The notes: generated by a model from the letters alone, not told the origin. Positions 28,001 to 37,904 are shown, counted from the stretch's first letter. The stretch: 64,000 bases of DNA from Candidatus Obscuribacterales bacterium (GCA_020050685.1 JAGVKG010000044.1:1-64000), one strand, 5' to 3'. Program-made: numbers and translations.

Positions 28001-29488
28001 ACAAACAAAGCATTTTCAACAATTTTTCCTGGTGCAAGTTTTGATAGCATCATTCCTGATTTTGCCTCACCGTTTGCTTCCAGAGAAGAAGCAGTTTCCG
28101 CAATGCTCAAAGGTTGGTTAATGCACCTTGGTCCGGTTACTGCCAATGAACTAGCTTTGCTTCTTAGCTTACCGCTTGCCGACGTAGAACTTGGTTTGTT
28201 GAAATTAGAATCAGCCGGGACAATTTTGCGCGGACAGTTCCGCTTTCAACGAGCCAACCGAGTTGCAAGAGCAACAAACGAAAGCCAAGTAGAATCAGGC
28301 AGTGAATCAAATATAGAGTGGTGTGAGCGGCGGCTTTTGGCCCGCATTCACAAACTGACGGTTGGCACACTGCGGCGATCAATTGAGCCTGTGACCGCAG
28401 CCCAGTTTTTTGTCTGGCTGACACAGTGGCAACATGTGGCAAAAAACACGCAAGTAAACCAAGAGCGCGGGCTGCTCGAAGTGATCAAACAATTACAAGG
28501 CTTTGAAGCACCGGCAAATGCCTGGGAGCAAAGCATTCTCAAACACCGCGTATCGTCTTATAGCCGATTCGATTTGGACAGGCTCAGTCTCACTGGTGCA
28601 ATTGGTTGGGGCAGACTCTCCCCCCATCCTGCGACGATAAAACAAACGATTGCCGATCAGACCAAGAACGACACGAGGAACAACTTCAGGATCGAACAGC
28701 TCGATACGGTGCCAGATAAGCGCCGCAGAGTAATACCATCGAGCAATGCACCAATTGCATTTTTTGTACGCGATGATTGCCACTGGATGGTTCACAAAAA
28801 GAGACAAGACGAATTAGAAAACATCGATAGCATTTCTCATGCAGCAAAATTGATTTTCAAATTCATCAAGAAGCATGGTGCCTCATTTTTCCCGGACATC
28901 GTTCGGGCAACGAAATTGTTGAAAGCGGAAATTGAAAATGGTCTATGGGAATTGGTTGCAGCTGGTGCCGTGACTGCCGATGATTTTGACAATTTGCGAT
29001 CTCTTATTGATTCTAAAAGGCGTTACGGACTCGGACCGCGGCACAGTGGCGGACGATGGTCGTTGATTTTTTGCCACGAGGAAGAAGAAGCTGCAAATCG
29101 CTGGCAAGTTGCAGAAGCTGCCTCGTGGATGTTACTCAACAGATATGGTGTCGTATTCCGCGATCTCTTAGCACGCGAAACATGTGTTCCTAGTTGGCGC
29201 GAATTACTCACCGCCTTCCGTCGGCTGGAAGCACAAGGACAAGTGCGCGGTGGCAGATTTGTCGATGGATTTCTTGGAGAACAATTTGCTCTGCCATTTG
29301 CGGTTGAATCACTACGCTCAATGCGGAATAATCCCACCGTTGCGCAAGCAGCAAGTCAGGAAACAATCACAATTTCCGCAGCAGATCCGCTCAATCTAGT
29401 TGGCATACTAATTCCTGGCGAACGCATCTCACCATTGTCATCCAAATCAATCACCATCACCGGCGGCACAGTCGTCACTCATTTTTGA
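25067..29488 (+). CDS. lhr: Lhr-type DEAD/DEAH helicase
   Basis: The 1473-residue protein matches the length of long Lhr proteins (about 1500). It has Walker A SAPTGSGKTLAAF (near 56-64), motif II VDEIHAVADDKRGAHL (near 181), motif VI LQRIGRSGHWRG (near 370), the Lhr winged-helix and DEAD/H-associated core (to about 880), and a long C-terminal Lhr-CTD (about 900-1470). Lhr is a 3'-5' single-strand DNA translocase and helicase involved in DNA repair. It starts 45 bp after ftsY. Nothing in it looks broken. Confidence 0.92.
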   Translation: MPVDSSHKTQESFAPTSLSWAHPLVQEWFVGKFGTPTEPQEQGWPHILAGKTTLISAPTGSGKTLAAFLACIDKLVCQAVENKLGDKTEVLYVSPLKALSNDVQKNLEVPLAEISALAKSHGIEMAEIRTAVRTGDTLMQERLSMLKRPPHILVTTPESLYILVTAGKSRQMLASVQTVIVDEIHAVADDKRGAHLSLSLERLTALVHHPLTRIGLSATQKPIELVAEFLRGSSEEPAIVQIGHKRKMDIQIEVPPSPLGAVATNEMWDEIYDRIAALALEHKSTLVFVNTRRLAERLALHLAERLGEDQVACHHGSLSRKLRHSAEHKLKTGELRLLVATASLELGIDIGDVELVCQIGSPRAIAVALQRIGRSGHWRGAIPKGRLFATTRDEVIECAACVHAIKQGELDKIIMPEAPLDVLAQQIVACSATNEWQEDELFRLVTSAHPYRQLHRQSFDAILQMLTDGFQGRKVQFGSYLHRDRINSRVKGKRGAALAAITNGGAIPETALFAVVVEPDGKNIGTLDEDFAIESNRGDIFLLGNTSWRIKRVESFSGRVLVEDAHGAPPTVPFWRGEAPSRTSELSNYVARVREHVSNMLVEISLIEMWQDLPEVKRAVNWLQEECGLSESAGEQVIEYILAGRAILGDVPTQKTIIAERFFDESGGMQLVIHAPFGGRINKAWGLALRKRFCVGFNLELQAAATDDGINIALSDQHSFPLADVFLFLNQATVKEVLEQAALVSPIFTSRWRWDTTRSLSILRFSGGKKVPPQIQRMRAEDLLACVFPQAAACQDNIEGDIEIPSHPLVDEVMKDVFQEAMDLEGLKSVLNDIATGAIKIIAIDTPTPSVFSQEILNANPYAFLDDAPLEERRARAVEMRRMLPQNILEEFGQLDPDAIDQVISEAFPDIRDTDELHDLLSTLIAMPTDLTDFSIGNFGSWHQLIQGNWNDLFAKLKTAGRVAQATINDHNYWLTAETNKAFSTIFPGASFDSIIPDFASPFASREEAVSAMLKGWLMHLGPVTANELALLLSLPLADVELGLLKLESAGTILRGQFRFQRANRVARATNESQVESGSESNIEWCERRLLARIHKLTVGTLRRSIEPVTAAQFFVWLTQWQHVAKNTQVNQERGLLEVIKQLQGFEAPANAWEQSILKHRVSSYSRFDLDRLSLTGAIGWGRLSPHPATIKQTIADQTKNDTRNNFRIEQLDTVPDKRRRVIPSSNAPIAFFVRDDCHWMVHKKRQDELENIDSISHAAKLIFKFIKKHGASFFPDIVRATKLLKAEIENGLWELVAAGAVTADDFDNLRSLIDSKRRYGLGPRHSGGRWSLIFCHEEEEAANRWQVAEAASWMLLNRYGVVFRDLLARETCVPSWRELLTAFRRLEAQGQVRGGRFVDGFLGEQFALPFAVESLRSMRNNPTVAQAASQETITISAADPLNLVGILIPGERISPLSSKSITITGGTVVTHF

Positions 29489-29543
29489 ATCTTTGCCGGA
29501 AAGATCTGTGAGAATAATTGAGCGGAAGTCAGCGACTAGCGCG

Positions 29544-29569
29544 GGAACGAAGCAGTTCCTGGGTATAAT
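29544..29569 (+). promoter_or_regulatory. Promoter and palindrome upstream of giant gene 1
   Basis: A perfect TATAAT lies at 29564-29569, giving a start near 29576 and a leader of about 125 bases. The palindrome GGAAC-N6-GTTCC (29544-29559) sits where a -35 would be, and no good -35 hexamer is seen. This suggests activator- or repressor-controlled expression. Confidence 0.45.
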
Positions 29570-29597
29570 GGCTGAAGGCGCAGGGGAAACTGAACAA

Positions 29598-29646
29598 GCA
29601 GGAAGATCGGGCTAATTTATCCCGATTTGGGCGTTTCTGCATTTTT
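29598..29646 (+). terminator. Two-part stem-loop with T-run in the leader
   Basis: GCAGGAA/TTTCTGC (outer, one G-T pair) encloses ATCGGG/CCCGAT (inner). The structure is followed by ATTTTT. It could terminate the lhr transcript or act as an attenuator in the leader of the giant gene, since it lies after the TATAAT and before the GTG. Confidence 0.5.
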
Positions 29647-29700
29647 AGTTATCAATCGTCCAGATTAATTGCCTTTTGGCGTAGGGATAGGCACATACAG

Positions 29701-32700
29701 GTGAATATTATGCATTCAAGCGGTCTAGTCGGACTCTCGTCGATGACGCGGAGATTCTTGTCGGTAGTACTGATAATCTCTTGTGTCTTGATGACAAATT
29801 ATTTCCCGCTTGCCGCCCAAGCGGGTGAATTCGCCAACCGAGACCGTGGCTCGGGAGCAATCCCCTCAGGTCAATCGCCTGCTGCCGGTGGTGGCTGGAA
29901 CGCTAGAACCGAAGCTAATGTGCCGCAAAGCACTCAGTCCACATTTAATGTTCTCGATTTCAGCACCAGACCGAACATGCGCGTGCCAAACAATTTGTTA
30001 AATCAGGGAACGCTTTATCTTATATCGACCAATCCGGAAATCAGCAATGCAACACTTATTGCTCGCAACATTCTTAACAAAACGGGTGCGACAATTACCA
30101 GCATTTTGCCTGCGGGAGGTCTGGAAGGCTATAGCAATGCGATCGACAATCTCAGCATTACGCTTGTCGCCCTGGGAAATGTGGTAAACAACGGCACAAT
30201 TTCCAGCGCAGGCTCTCTCACAGTTCTGGCTGGCGGCTCAATCACTAATGCTTTGCCTACCGGTGCGACTGCAGCGTCATCACCAACAATGCAAGCGGCA
30301 AACAATCTTAACTTGCTTGCCTCATCGATAAACAATCAAGGGACGTTGTCTGCAACAAACGGCAACGTAAATCTTGCCAATCCGGCCATGTACTCTTCTA
30401 TGTACACTAGCGCATACTCGGCATTTCTTTCCACTTTGGTTGCATCCGAATCTGCTAATTGGACGCTAGCAAGTAATTTGCAGAATGTCGTAAGTATCAA
30501 TAACCTTTTTGGTTCGATTGAAGCCTTAAACGGATCGGTGAACATTGGTGGCGAAGAGTTTGGCTCAGATGCATTGCTATCCGTTTTGGGTGGTCACGTC
30601 AACGCTCGCGAGATAAATCTGAACGGTGGCAGCGGCTTGGTGCAAGGCATGCTAGATGGCGCTACAGGACTGCTAAACGTTTCGGCCGGTTCTGCCCACT
30701 TCGGTACAGCATCGGGCGTCTTGAATTTAGGCAATCTCAAACTAGATGGCGATCCAACATTTTTCAATAACCTTGGCGATATTAGCATCCAGGGCAACAT
30801 AACTGTTGCAGAGAATTTAGCCATTCTGGCAAGCGGTAATATCACAGCCAATGGCACATACTTAATTTCTGCACGAGACGGTACCGGACAAGGACGTAAC
30901 ATTTACTTGGTTGCCGGCGCAACACTTCTTCCCAGTGCCGGTGCCCAGCCTGTGAATTCATTCAATCCGCTTGGCCCGTCGATCACCGGCAACCAGACAG
31001 TTAAAGTTGCCGGCCCGTCACTTACTGGTGGCAGTATTTCACTAAACGACACGACGTTAGATTCTAGTGCTGCCAATAACAAATCTGGTGGCACAGTCAC
31101 TTTGGTGGCATTCGGCGGGCTTGGTACTGGTGGCATTGAGAAGGTGATTATTCAAACTGCGGGAAACGGCACTGGTGCAAATGGTGCAGTAAATGTAATT
31201 GCCGGCGGCACCCTGGCAGCAATTAATCCGATGGTCGATCCAAATACTGCTATAAATTCGGTCAGCATCAGCGCAGTTGGCGGAGGCAGCACTTCTGTCT
31301 ATGCGCCCGTAAATGTATCTGCAGCCACGCCGGGAAACACGGTAGTCACCTTTAGTAGCACTGGCACGGCCACAGGTTCGTTTTCCGTAGGCGCACCGAC
31401 AACCCGAGACATTTTAGTCAATTCTCCGATTTGGACGGAAAGTGGCGATATTGGCATTTTAACTAATGGTATGGTTTCTAGTACACAGATGATCAATTCA
31501 GGTGGCTTCAGCCCCGGACGCGACGGTGGCAACATCACCGTAATTGCCAAAACTATAGTCATAGGCGCACTAGTCGAAGCCAGCGGCACCAATGGAGCAA
31601 ATGGCGCGGGTAGTATTGCTCCAACGGCTGGCGGCAAAGGACAAAATGGTGGCTCTGGTGGCATGGTATCACTTTCTGGCAGCGATGGAATTACGATTAA
31701 TGCAAACGTTTTGGCCAATGGTGCCAATGGTGGTAATGGTGGCACTGGCGGGGGCGGTGCCCCTCAGAAAGTCGGTGCCGCTGGTGGGCTTGGTGGCAAC
31801 GGTGGCATGGCTGGGTCCATTTCACTTGAAACAAAAGATTTCTTCATAACCCAAGATGCCTTCACAATGTCTGCCAATGGCGGATCAGCTGGCAACGGTG
31901 GAAATGGTGGCACTGGCGGCTCGGGTAACAATGGTGGCGCCGGTGGTGCCGGTGGAATTGCAGGTTCCGCCGGTGGTGGCGGCATGATCATGACAAAATC
32001 CGGCAATGGCGCACTGACACTCAATGGATCTTTAATGGTCAATGGTGGCAATGGTGCAAATGGTGGCGCCGGCGGTGATGGCGGTGATGGCATGCTCCTG
32101 AATGGCGGAGATGGCGGACCAAGCGGCTTTTCATCCGGTGGTGGCTCGGGCGGCCTAATTAATTTGAGTACTGGCGCTGGGAACATTATATTGAACGCTC
32201 TCAGTTCAATTGGTGGAAACGGTGGACAATCAGGTAAAGGTGGCGACGGTGGATTAGGTGCTGCCGCCGGAGACGGAGGACGTGTCTCGAATGCAGGCCG
32301 TGGTGGTGACGGCGGTCGTATCACAATTGATTCTTTGACCGGCACACTGACATTTAATTCCGGTGTGGACCTGACTGGTGGCTTTGGTGCAGACCAAGTC
32401 GCCGTTTCCGGAACAGGTGGTGGTGGCACCACAGCCGGTGGCGATGCGGGCGCAGTTTTTGATGCAGGTTCCGGTGGTTCAGGCGGCGATATATCAGCCA
32501 TGGTCGGAGGAGCAATTACAGTCAACACCAGTATTAATGTCTTTGGTGGCACGGGTGGAGACATGACCTCAATTGCCGGCAATGGTGGACTTGGTGCCAA
32601 AGGTGGCATTGGTGGTTCTATAGGCAATGCCGGCGATGGTGGCAGAGGGGGTAGCATCTCGCTAACAAGCAAAAACGCAGCAGTCTCTGTGACAATTGCG

Positions 32701-35700
32701 CTTGATGCATCCGGTGGTGCAGGCGGCAATGTATCCGGAATTGGTGGCGAGGGGGGCTTTGGCTCAGCCAATGCTGGTGGCGCCGGTGGTGGCACTGGCT
32801 CAGGTGGAGATGGTGGCGATGGTGGCAGCATCAAACTTGAATCGGCTGCCGCACTATCTGTTACCAATAATCTTTCCGCCTATGGTGGCGCCGGTGGATC
32901 AGTTAGCGCGACGGCCGGCAATGGCGGAAATGGTTCCGGCAATTCCAAAGGTGGAGTTGGTGGCAGTCTAAACATTGCAGGCAGTGGTGGCTCAGGTGGT
33001 TCAGTCACGCTTATTGCCAAGGCAAACGTCGGTGTGTCGAACATCGACGCATCAGGTGGAGTTGGTGGTAACTTAACAGGTACGGCTGGCAATGGCGGCT
33101 TTGGTGCGATTGGTGCTGTGGGCGGCTCGCTAGGATTTGGCGTGAGTGGTGCTGGTGGCAAAGGCGGCATGCTGACAATTAAGACAACTCAGCTAGCACC
33201 AGGTCCAGGCACACTCACATTTGATGATTGCATCATCACTGTCGCTGGTGGTGACAATGGAGAATATTCTGCCACAGCCGGTGATGGTGGCGACGGTAGT
33301 AACGGTATTGGTGGCACGGGCGGTGCAGCCGGCAATCAGGGAGCCGGTGGTGACGGAGGCAAAGTCTTTTTAACCGGGTTGGATTTGACTGTCTCGCCAA
33401 CCGCATCTATTAGTGCTGCCGGCGGACATTCCATAGGCTTCTATGCAGTAGCCGGCAATGGTGGCAATGGTGGTGGCAACAATGGCGGTGGTGGTGATGG
33501 TGGCTCAGTCGGTTTTGCCGGTAATGGTGGCGGCGGCGGCATGATTCAAATGAGTATCGATAACACAGTCTTTATAGATAGCACCGGCGACGATTCAATT
33601 ACAGCCCGAGGCGGAGATGTCGGCAGTTATTTCTTTGTCACTCTGGTTAATGCAGCAATCAGTGGCACAGGTGGCAGTGGTTCCGGCAGCGGGCGCGGTG
33701 GTAATGGTGGCAACATTGGCAACAACGGTAGTGCCGGAGGCGGAGGATCAATTACCATAACCGGAAATGTCGGCAATATGACAGGCTTAGGCGTGCTTGT
33801 GGTGGCAGGTGGTCAAGTAAATGAAGTAAGCGCAAGTACGGGAGCAGGAGGTGCAGGTGGCACCACTGGCAATGGTGGCTTAAGCGGCAATATGGCCAAC
33901 AACGGCAATGGTGGCAAGGGTGGCAGCATCAAACTTTCCACCAGTTCCGGCAACATACTTCTAAGTACATTGATTGCACCGGGCGGCGATGTTTTTGGCA
34001 TCTTCAAACCGACCACCGGAGATGGTGGCGCAGGCGGTAGCGCAAAAGGCAATGGTGGTGCCAGCGGCAATATCGGCAACAACGGTATTGGCGGTGACGG
34101 CGGCCTGATTTCATTGATCAGTAAATTTGGCAATCTTGGACCAGTAGGTGTAGGTAACAGCGTAACTTACGTCGCTGCTGCCGGTATCGTTAAAGGCATG
34201 GCAGCCGAAACCGGCGCAGGCGGTAATGCAACCGGTACTTTGGCATTCGACGCCAATGGTGGCGCCAGCGGATCTATCGGAACCAATGGTGCAGGCGGCA
34301 ATGGTGGCAGTGTGATCATGAGCACGCAGCTCGGCAACATTCTCACCCCACGAGGCGGCATAATTTTAGCTGGTGGAGATGGTGGCATTGCAGGATCAAT
34401 TACTGGCGATGGCGGCTCCACAGATCATGGTAATGGTGGCATGAGTGGTTCGATCAAAAACAATTCCAGTGGTGGCAATGCCGGCAAGGCAGAATTGAAA
34501 TCACTCTCCGGCATGTTGACGATTCAGGGTGTAATTATTTTACGTGGCGGCTGGGCTTTGGGTAACCAAAATGAGACAGGCAATGGCGGATCATCCGCCG
34601 ATGGTAACGGCGGAAATAGTGGTTCAATATTAGCCGGTGGCAGTGGTGGCAAAGGTGGCACGCTTGTGATTGAAACCGGTCTGGATATTATGGGATCAGA
34701 AGCAATTACTGCCGACGGTGGTCATGCAGGAGCACAAGGTATCTGGGGACTCGATGGACTAATATCCACTGTTCCATTCCCATATGCACCGACAACCGGT
34801 AATGGTGGCGACGGATCATCTGATGGCACCGGAGGAAACACAGGCTCAATTGGTGAGGTTGGAAAAGGTGGTTTGGGTGGATCTGTTGAATTAACTTCTA
34901 AATTAGGCACCATAACTCCAGATCATATTTTTGCCAGTGGTGGCAGGGCCGGATCACTAGCGTTCACGACTGTACCGCCACTGCCAGTCGTTCTCATCCC
35001 GGCAGCATCCGGCAAGCAAGAAGGAGTGACCGGCGATGGTGGCACGGGCGGTTTGAAGGGCGGCAATGCTGGAAAAGTTGGCGACGGTGTCGTCGGTGGT
35101 GAAGGTGGAAAAATCACCTTGAAGGCAGGAACATCAATATTGCAATCGGTGGAGTACGATGCAAATGGTGGTCTTGGCGGCGAACAAGGCGGCATTGGTG
35201 GCACAGGTGGAAGCGCTGCAAATGGCACGGCAGGATTTGGCGGCTCAGTCGGCTCGGGTGGCAATGGTGGAAAAGCCGGGACCATTTCACTTGGTGCCGT
35301 AACTGGTGCTAACACGATCAAAGAACTATTTGCCTTTGGTGGCGATGGTGGAAAAAATTCAGGCGTTGGTGGCGCAGGAGGCATTGGCAAAATTGTCGGT
35401 GGTGCCGGCGGATCTATTGGCAGCTCCGGTACTGGTGGCAAAGGTGGCTTACTGCTTATTTCCATAGCCTTGGACAGTGGAAGTATGAGCACCGTCGGCA
35501 ACATGGGTAACCTTTTGCATGGTGGCAATGGTGGAGACATAACCGGAATGGGCGGCGCAGGCGGTAGCGTCAGCGGCGGATCAGCCATTGATGGTGTCGG
35601 TGGCGCTGGTGGTTCATGCGGTGCAGCCGGTGGCGGCGGAGATGGTGGTACAATTAAAGTTACCATGAACGGCGGCATTCTCACGCTAGGCGATAACATG

Positions 35701-37881
35701 AATGCCAATGGTGGCGACAGCGGCGCATACTTGGCCACAGGTGGTGCTGGTGCAGCTGGAACCAAAAACAAGCCAGGCGGAAAAGGTGGTGACGTAGGCA
35801 TTCAAGGTAGTGGTGGCGCCGGCGGTATCGTCTACATGGGCGTGGGCAGCTTGGTAGTTTCGCCCGGAATGTTATTAACTGCCGATGGTGGCTCGGCCAC
35901 AAATTATGAAGGCACCGGTGGCATTGGTGGCGCAGGTGGCGGCAAAGGCGGAGATGGTGGCAGTTCCGACATCTCAGGTGGTGGCGGTATCGGCGGAACT
36001 ATTACGGTTGAATCCGCAAATACTATTGGAGTCGAAGGCGGCATAACTGCCAATGGCGGTCATCGCAATGCGATTTTTGCTACCGCAGGAAAAGGAGGCA
36101 ACGCAGGCACCAATGGTGGCGGCGGCGGTGCCGGTGGTGGTATTGCTAAGGCCGGCACCGGAGGCCAAGGTGGTACGATAAAACTTACGAGCTTCTTTAG
36201 CGACGTTTCCGGCGCAGGAACAATTGGTGCTTTAGGCGGGAACGCAACCGCCAGCACAATGACCAGCGGTGCAGGTGGAAATGCCAACATCAAAGGTGAT
36301 GGCGGCACAGGCGGGACCATAGCTGGTGGCGCTGGTGGCGGCGATGGTGGCACAATTACAGTTAGCGTGCTGACAAACGTTTCAGGTCTGACATTTTCGC
36401 TTTTCGGCGGATCGGTTATAGGTACATTTACTGCTACAAGCGGTAAAGGTGGTAACGCCGGAGCTTCAGGCGGTGCCGGAGGCAAGGGCGGGTTAATTGC
36501 CGATAACGGATCAGCCGGTGGTGGCGGGGGTCTTGAACTGAAAAGTACGTCCGGCACAATTGAACCTGCCGCCATAATCGCATTTGGTGGCAATGTTGGC
36601 TCGATGACTGGAACCGGTGGCAACGGTGGCAATCAACCCGGCGGGCAAGGAGCTGGTGGCATGGGTGGTGCCGCCGGAAGCAATGGCAATGGTGGCATAG
36701 GCGGTACTATCTCAATAAAAACTGATGGCCCAGTAAATTCCACAGGCGATTGGGACGTCAGTGGAGGTTCAGTTGATGGCTACGGCGCCACGGGTGGCAA
36801 TGGTGGCACCGGTGGAGGAACTGGTCCTAGTTCCGGCGTTGGTGGAATGGGCGGCAAATTAGGCAACAATGGCAAAGCCGGCGACGGTGGCAACATCACT
36901 GTAATGGGCAAAAATGGAGCCCTAACTTTTGCTGGAGCTTTGCTTGCTGATGGTGGTGCTGTGCTTGCAGATTATACGGGCACATCCGGTAATGGTGCTA
37001 ATGCACCATTTGCTGCAGGTGATGCTGGAGATACCGGTAACAATGGAAGCGCAGGTGATGGTGGCATTATTAAACTCAGCGCTAAGGGTGGAACGATTAC
37101 AACCGACAAAATTTCTGCAATTGGTGGCGCGACATCCGATCAGAAAGGACATGGCGGAATTGGCGGTGAAGGCGGCGATCATGGTGGCATGGGCGGCACA
37201 GTTGCCGAAGGCACCGCCGGTGGTTCCGGTGGCACAATCAACCTTACCACTGGCAGTGGAGACATAACAATCAATGGTGACATTCTCGCGACCGGCAGCA
37301 CCGGAGGCGCTAATCATGGTATCGGTGGTGCAGGTGGTAACGGTGGCAGAAAGGGATTAGATGGTGGCACTGTAGCACCTGCGGGTAACGGTGGCGCTGG
37401 CGCTGCGGGCACCATAGGTCTTGACGCAAAGGGCGGCACAATTACAACCAGTGGACTGATTTCTGCCGATGGCGGAGCCGGAGGCGCTCAACATGGCATT
37501 GGTGGCGCCGGTGGCAACGGTGGTCCAACCAATTCTATTGGCGGTAATGGTGGCAATATCCGCCAGTCCGGAAACGGTGGTGCCGGCGGCACAGTCGTTC
37601 TGGATGCAGCTACTGATCTGCAAATAGTTTTAGCTAATGAGCCGACAGTCTTAGGCGGAGCCTTTGGTCTACAAGCAGGCGTTATCGGCGCGGCCGGATT
37701 CGGAAATCCGACAATGGGTAACCCTGGTGAGCCTGGCGCTAACGGTATACCAGGTATGGCCGGCAAAGTAATCAAAAACGGAGTGGTGCAAATTTCCTTA
37801 CCAGGAGATGCGAGCTATGAGTCGGAAGCCCAAGCAATTGTAGACACCGGAGAATATTTAGACGACTCAACAAATATCTAG
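29701..37881 (+). CDS. Giant secreted glycine-rich repeat protein (PGRS-like), 2726 aa
   Basis: It starts GTG 29701 with AGGGATAGG 9 bases upstream. A signal peptide (about 15-41, ending AAQA) directs export. Residues about 90-600 form a beta-helix-like module rich in N, S, T and short hydrophobic strands (INNQGTL, GNVNLAN, GDPTFFN), like the non-repetitive part of filamentous haemagglutinins. From about 630 to 2690 I count about 34 repeats of about 60 residues. Each has a strand pair of type GGxIxLxS...GxIxxxGGxx plus a Gly-rich linker such as GGNGGxGG. The end (ESEAQAIVDTGEYLDDSTNI) is acidic, with no LPxTG and no autotransporter barrel. The function is probably surface or matrix structure. 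It resembles PE-PGRS proteins in composition only. A paralogue lies at 54587-62737. Confidence 0.9.
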   Translation: MNIMHSSGLVGLSSMTRRFLSVVLIISCVLMTNYFPLAAQAGEFANRDRGSGAIPSGQSPAAGGGWNARTEANVPQSTQSTFNVLDFSTRPNMRVPNNLLNQGTLYLISTNPEISNATLIARNILNKTGATITSILPAGGLEGYSNAIDNLSITLVALGNVVNNGTISSAGSLTVLAGGSITNALPTGATAASSPTMQAANNLNLLASSINNQGTLSATNGNVNLANPAMYSSMYTSAYSAFLSTLVASESANWTLASNLQNVVSINNLFGSIEALNGSVNIGGEEFGSDALLSVLGGHVNAREINLNGGSGLVQGMLDGATGLLNVSAGSAHFGTASGVLNLGNLKLDGDPTFFNNLGDISIQGNITVAENLAILASGNITANGTYLISARDGTGQGRNIYLVAGATLLPSAGAQPVNSFNPLGPSITGNQTVKVAGPSLTGGSISLNDTTLDSSAANNKSGGTVTLVAFGGLGTGGIEKVIIQTAGNGTGANGAVNVIAGGTLAAINPMVDPNTAINSVSISAVGGGSTSVYAPVNVSAATPGNTVVTFSSTGTATGSFSVGAPTTRDILVNSPIWTESGDIGILTNGMVSSTQMINSGGFSPGRDGGNITVIAKTIVIGALVEASGTNGANGAGSIAPTAGGKGQNGGSGGMVSLSGSDGITINANVLANGANGGNGGTGGGGAPQKVGAAGGLGGNGGMAGSISLETKDFFITQDAFTMSANGGSAGNGGNGGTGGSGNNGGAGGAGGIAGSAGGGGMIMTKSGNGALTLNGSLMVNGGNGANGGAGGDGGDGMLLNGGDGGPSGFSSGGGSGGLINLSTGAGNIILNALSSIGGNGGQSGKGGDGGLGAAAGDGGRVSNAGRGGDGGRITIDSLTGTLTFNSGVDLTGGFGADQVAVSGTGGGGTTAGGDAGAVFDAGSGGSGGDISAMVGGAITVNTSINVFGGTGGDMTSIAGNGGLGAKGGIGGSIGNAGDGGRGGSISLTSKNAAVSVTIALDASGGAGGNVSGIGGEGGFGSANAGGAGGGTGSGGDGGDGGSIKLESAAALSVTNNLSAYGGAGGSVSATAGNGGNGSGNSKGGVGGSLNIAGSGGSGGSVTLIAKANVGVSNIDASGGVGGNLTGTAGNGGFGAIGAVGGSLGFGVSGAGGKGGMLTIKTTQLAPGPGTLTFDDCIITVAGGDNGEYSATAGDGGDGSNGIGGTGGAAGNQGAGGDGGKVFLTGLDLTVSPTASISAAGGHSIGFYAVAGNGGNGGGNNGGGGDGGSVGFAGNGGGGGMIQMSIDNTVFIDSTGDDSITARGGDVGSYFFVTLVNAAISGTGGSGSGSGRGGNGGNIGNNGSAGGGGSITITGNVGNMTGLGVLVVAGGQVNEVSASTGAGGAGGTTGNGGLSGNMANNGNGGKGGSIKLSTSSGNILLSTLIAPGGDVFGIFKPTTGDGGAGGSAKGNGGASGNIGNNGIGGDGGLISLISKFGNLGPVGVGNSVTYVAAAGIVKGMAAETGAGGNATGTLAFDANGGASGSIGTNGAGGNGGSVIMSTQLGNILTPRGGIILAGGDGGIAGSITGDGGSTDHGNGGMSGSIKNNSSGGNAGKAELKSLSGMLTIQGVIILRGGWALGNQNETGNGGSSADGNGGNSGSILAGGSGGKGGTLVIETGLDIMGSEAITADGGHAGAQGIWGLDGLISTVPFPYAPTTGNGGDGSSDGTGGNTGSIGEVGKGGLGGSVELTSKLGTITPDHIFASGGRAGSLAFTTVPPLPVVLIPAASGKQEGVTGDGGTGGLKGGNAGKVGDGVVGGEGGKITLKAGTSILQSVEYDANGGLGGEQGGIGGTGGSAANGTAGFGGSVGSGGNGGKAGTISLGAVTGANTIKELFAFGGDGGKNSGVGGAGGIGKIVGGAGGSIGSSGTGGKGGLLLISIALDSGSMSTVGNMGNLLHGGNGGDITGMGGAGGSVSGGSAIDGVGGAGGSCGAAGGGGDGGTIKVTMNGGILTLGDNMNANGGDSGAYLATGGAGAAGTKNKPGGKGGDVGIQGSGGAGGIVYMGVGSLVVSPGMLLTADGGSATNYEGTGGIGGAGGGKGGDGGSSDISGGGGIGGTITVESANTIGVEGGITANGGHRNAIFATAGKGGNAGTNGGGGGAGGGIAKAGTGGQGGTIKLTSFFSDVSGAGTIGALGGNATASTMTSGAGGNANIKGDGGTGGTIAGGAGGGDGGTITVSVLTNVSGLTFSLFGGSVIGTFTATSGKGGNAGASGGAGGKGGLIADNGSAGGGGGLELKSTSGTIEPAAIIAFGGNVGSMTGTGGNGGNQPGGQGAGGMGGAAGSNGNGGIGGTISIKTDGPVNSTGDWDVSGGSVDGYGATGGNGGTGGGTGPSSGVGGMGGKLGNNGKAGDGGNITVMGKNGALTFAGALLADGGAVLADYTGTSGNGANAPFAAGDAGDTGNNGSAGDGGIIKLSAKGGTITTDKISAIGGATSDQKGHGGIGGEGGDHGGMGGTVAEGTAGGSGGTINLTTGSGDITINGDILATGSTGGANHGIGGAGGNGGRKGLDGGTVAPAGNGGAGAAGTIGLDAKGGTITTSGLISADGGAGGAQHGIGGAGGNGGPTNSIGGNGGNIRQSGNGGAGGTVVLDAATDLQIVLANEPTVLGGAFGLQAGVIGAAGFGNPTMGNPGEPGANGIPGMAGKVIKNGVVQISLPGDASYESEAQAIVDTGEYLDDSTNI

Positions 37882-37904
37882 CAGGTCTTGAAGGAACAAG
37901 TGGA

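Noticed and set aside
29576-29640. Cyclic di-GMP or other known riboswitch in the leader of giant gene 1
   Set aside because: Conserved core words of the GEMM or other classes I could recall are not present; only hairpins are visible.
31764-36632. Long minus-strand Pro-rich ORFs (up to 367 aa) opposite giant gene 1
   Set aside because: They are antisense shadows of the GGT/GGC-rich repeat: Gly codons read backwards give Pro/Ala. They have no ribosome sites and no independent features.
31590-37880. Possible CRISPR-like or tandem DNA repeats
   Set aside because: The repeated words follow codon phase inside one long reading frame. There are no constant repeats with unique spacers and no cas genes.
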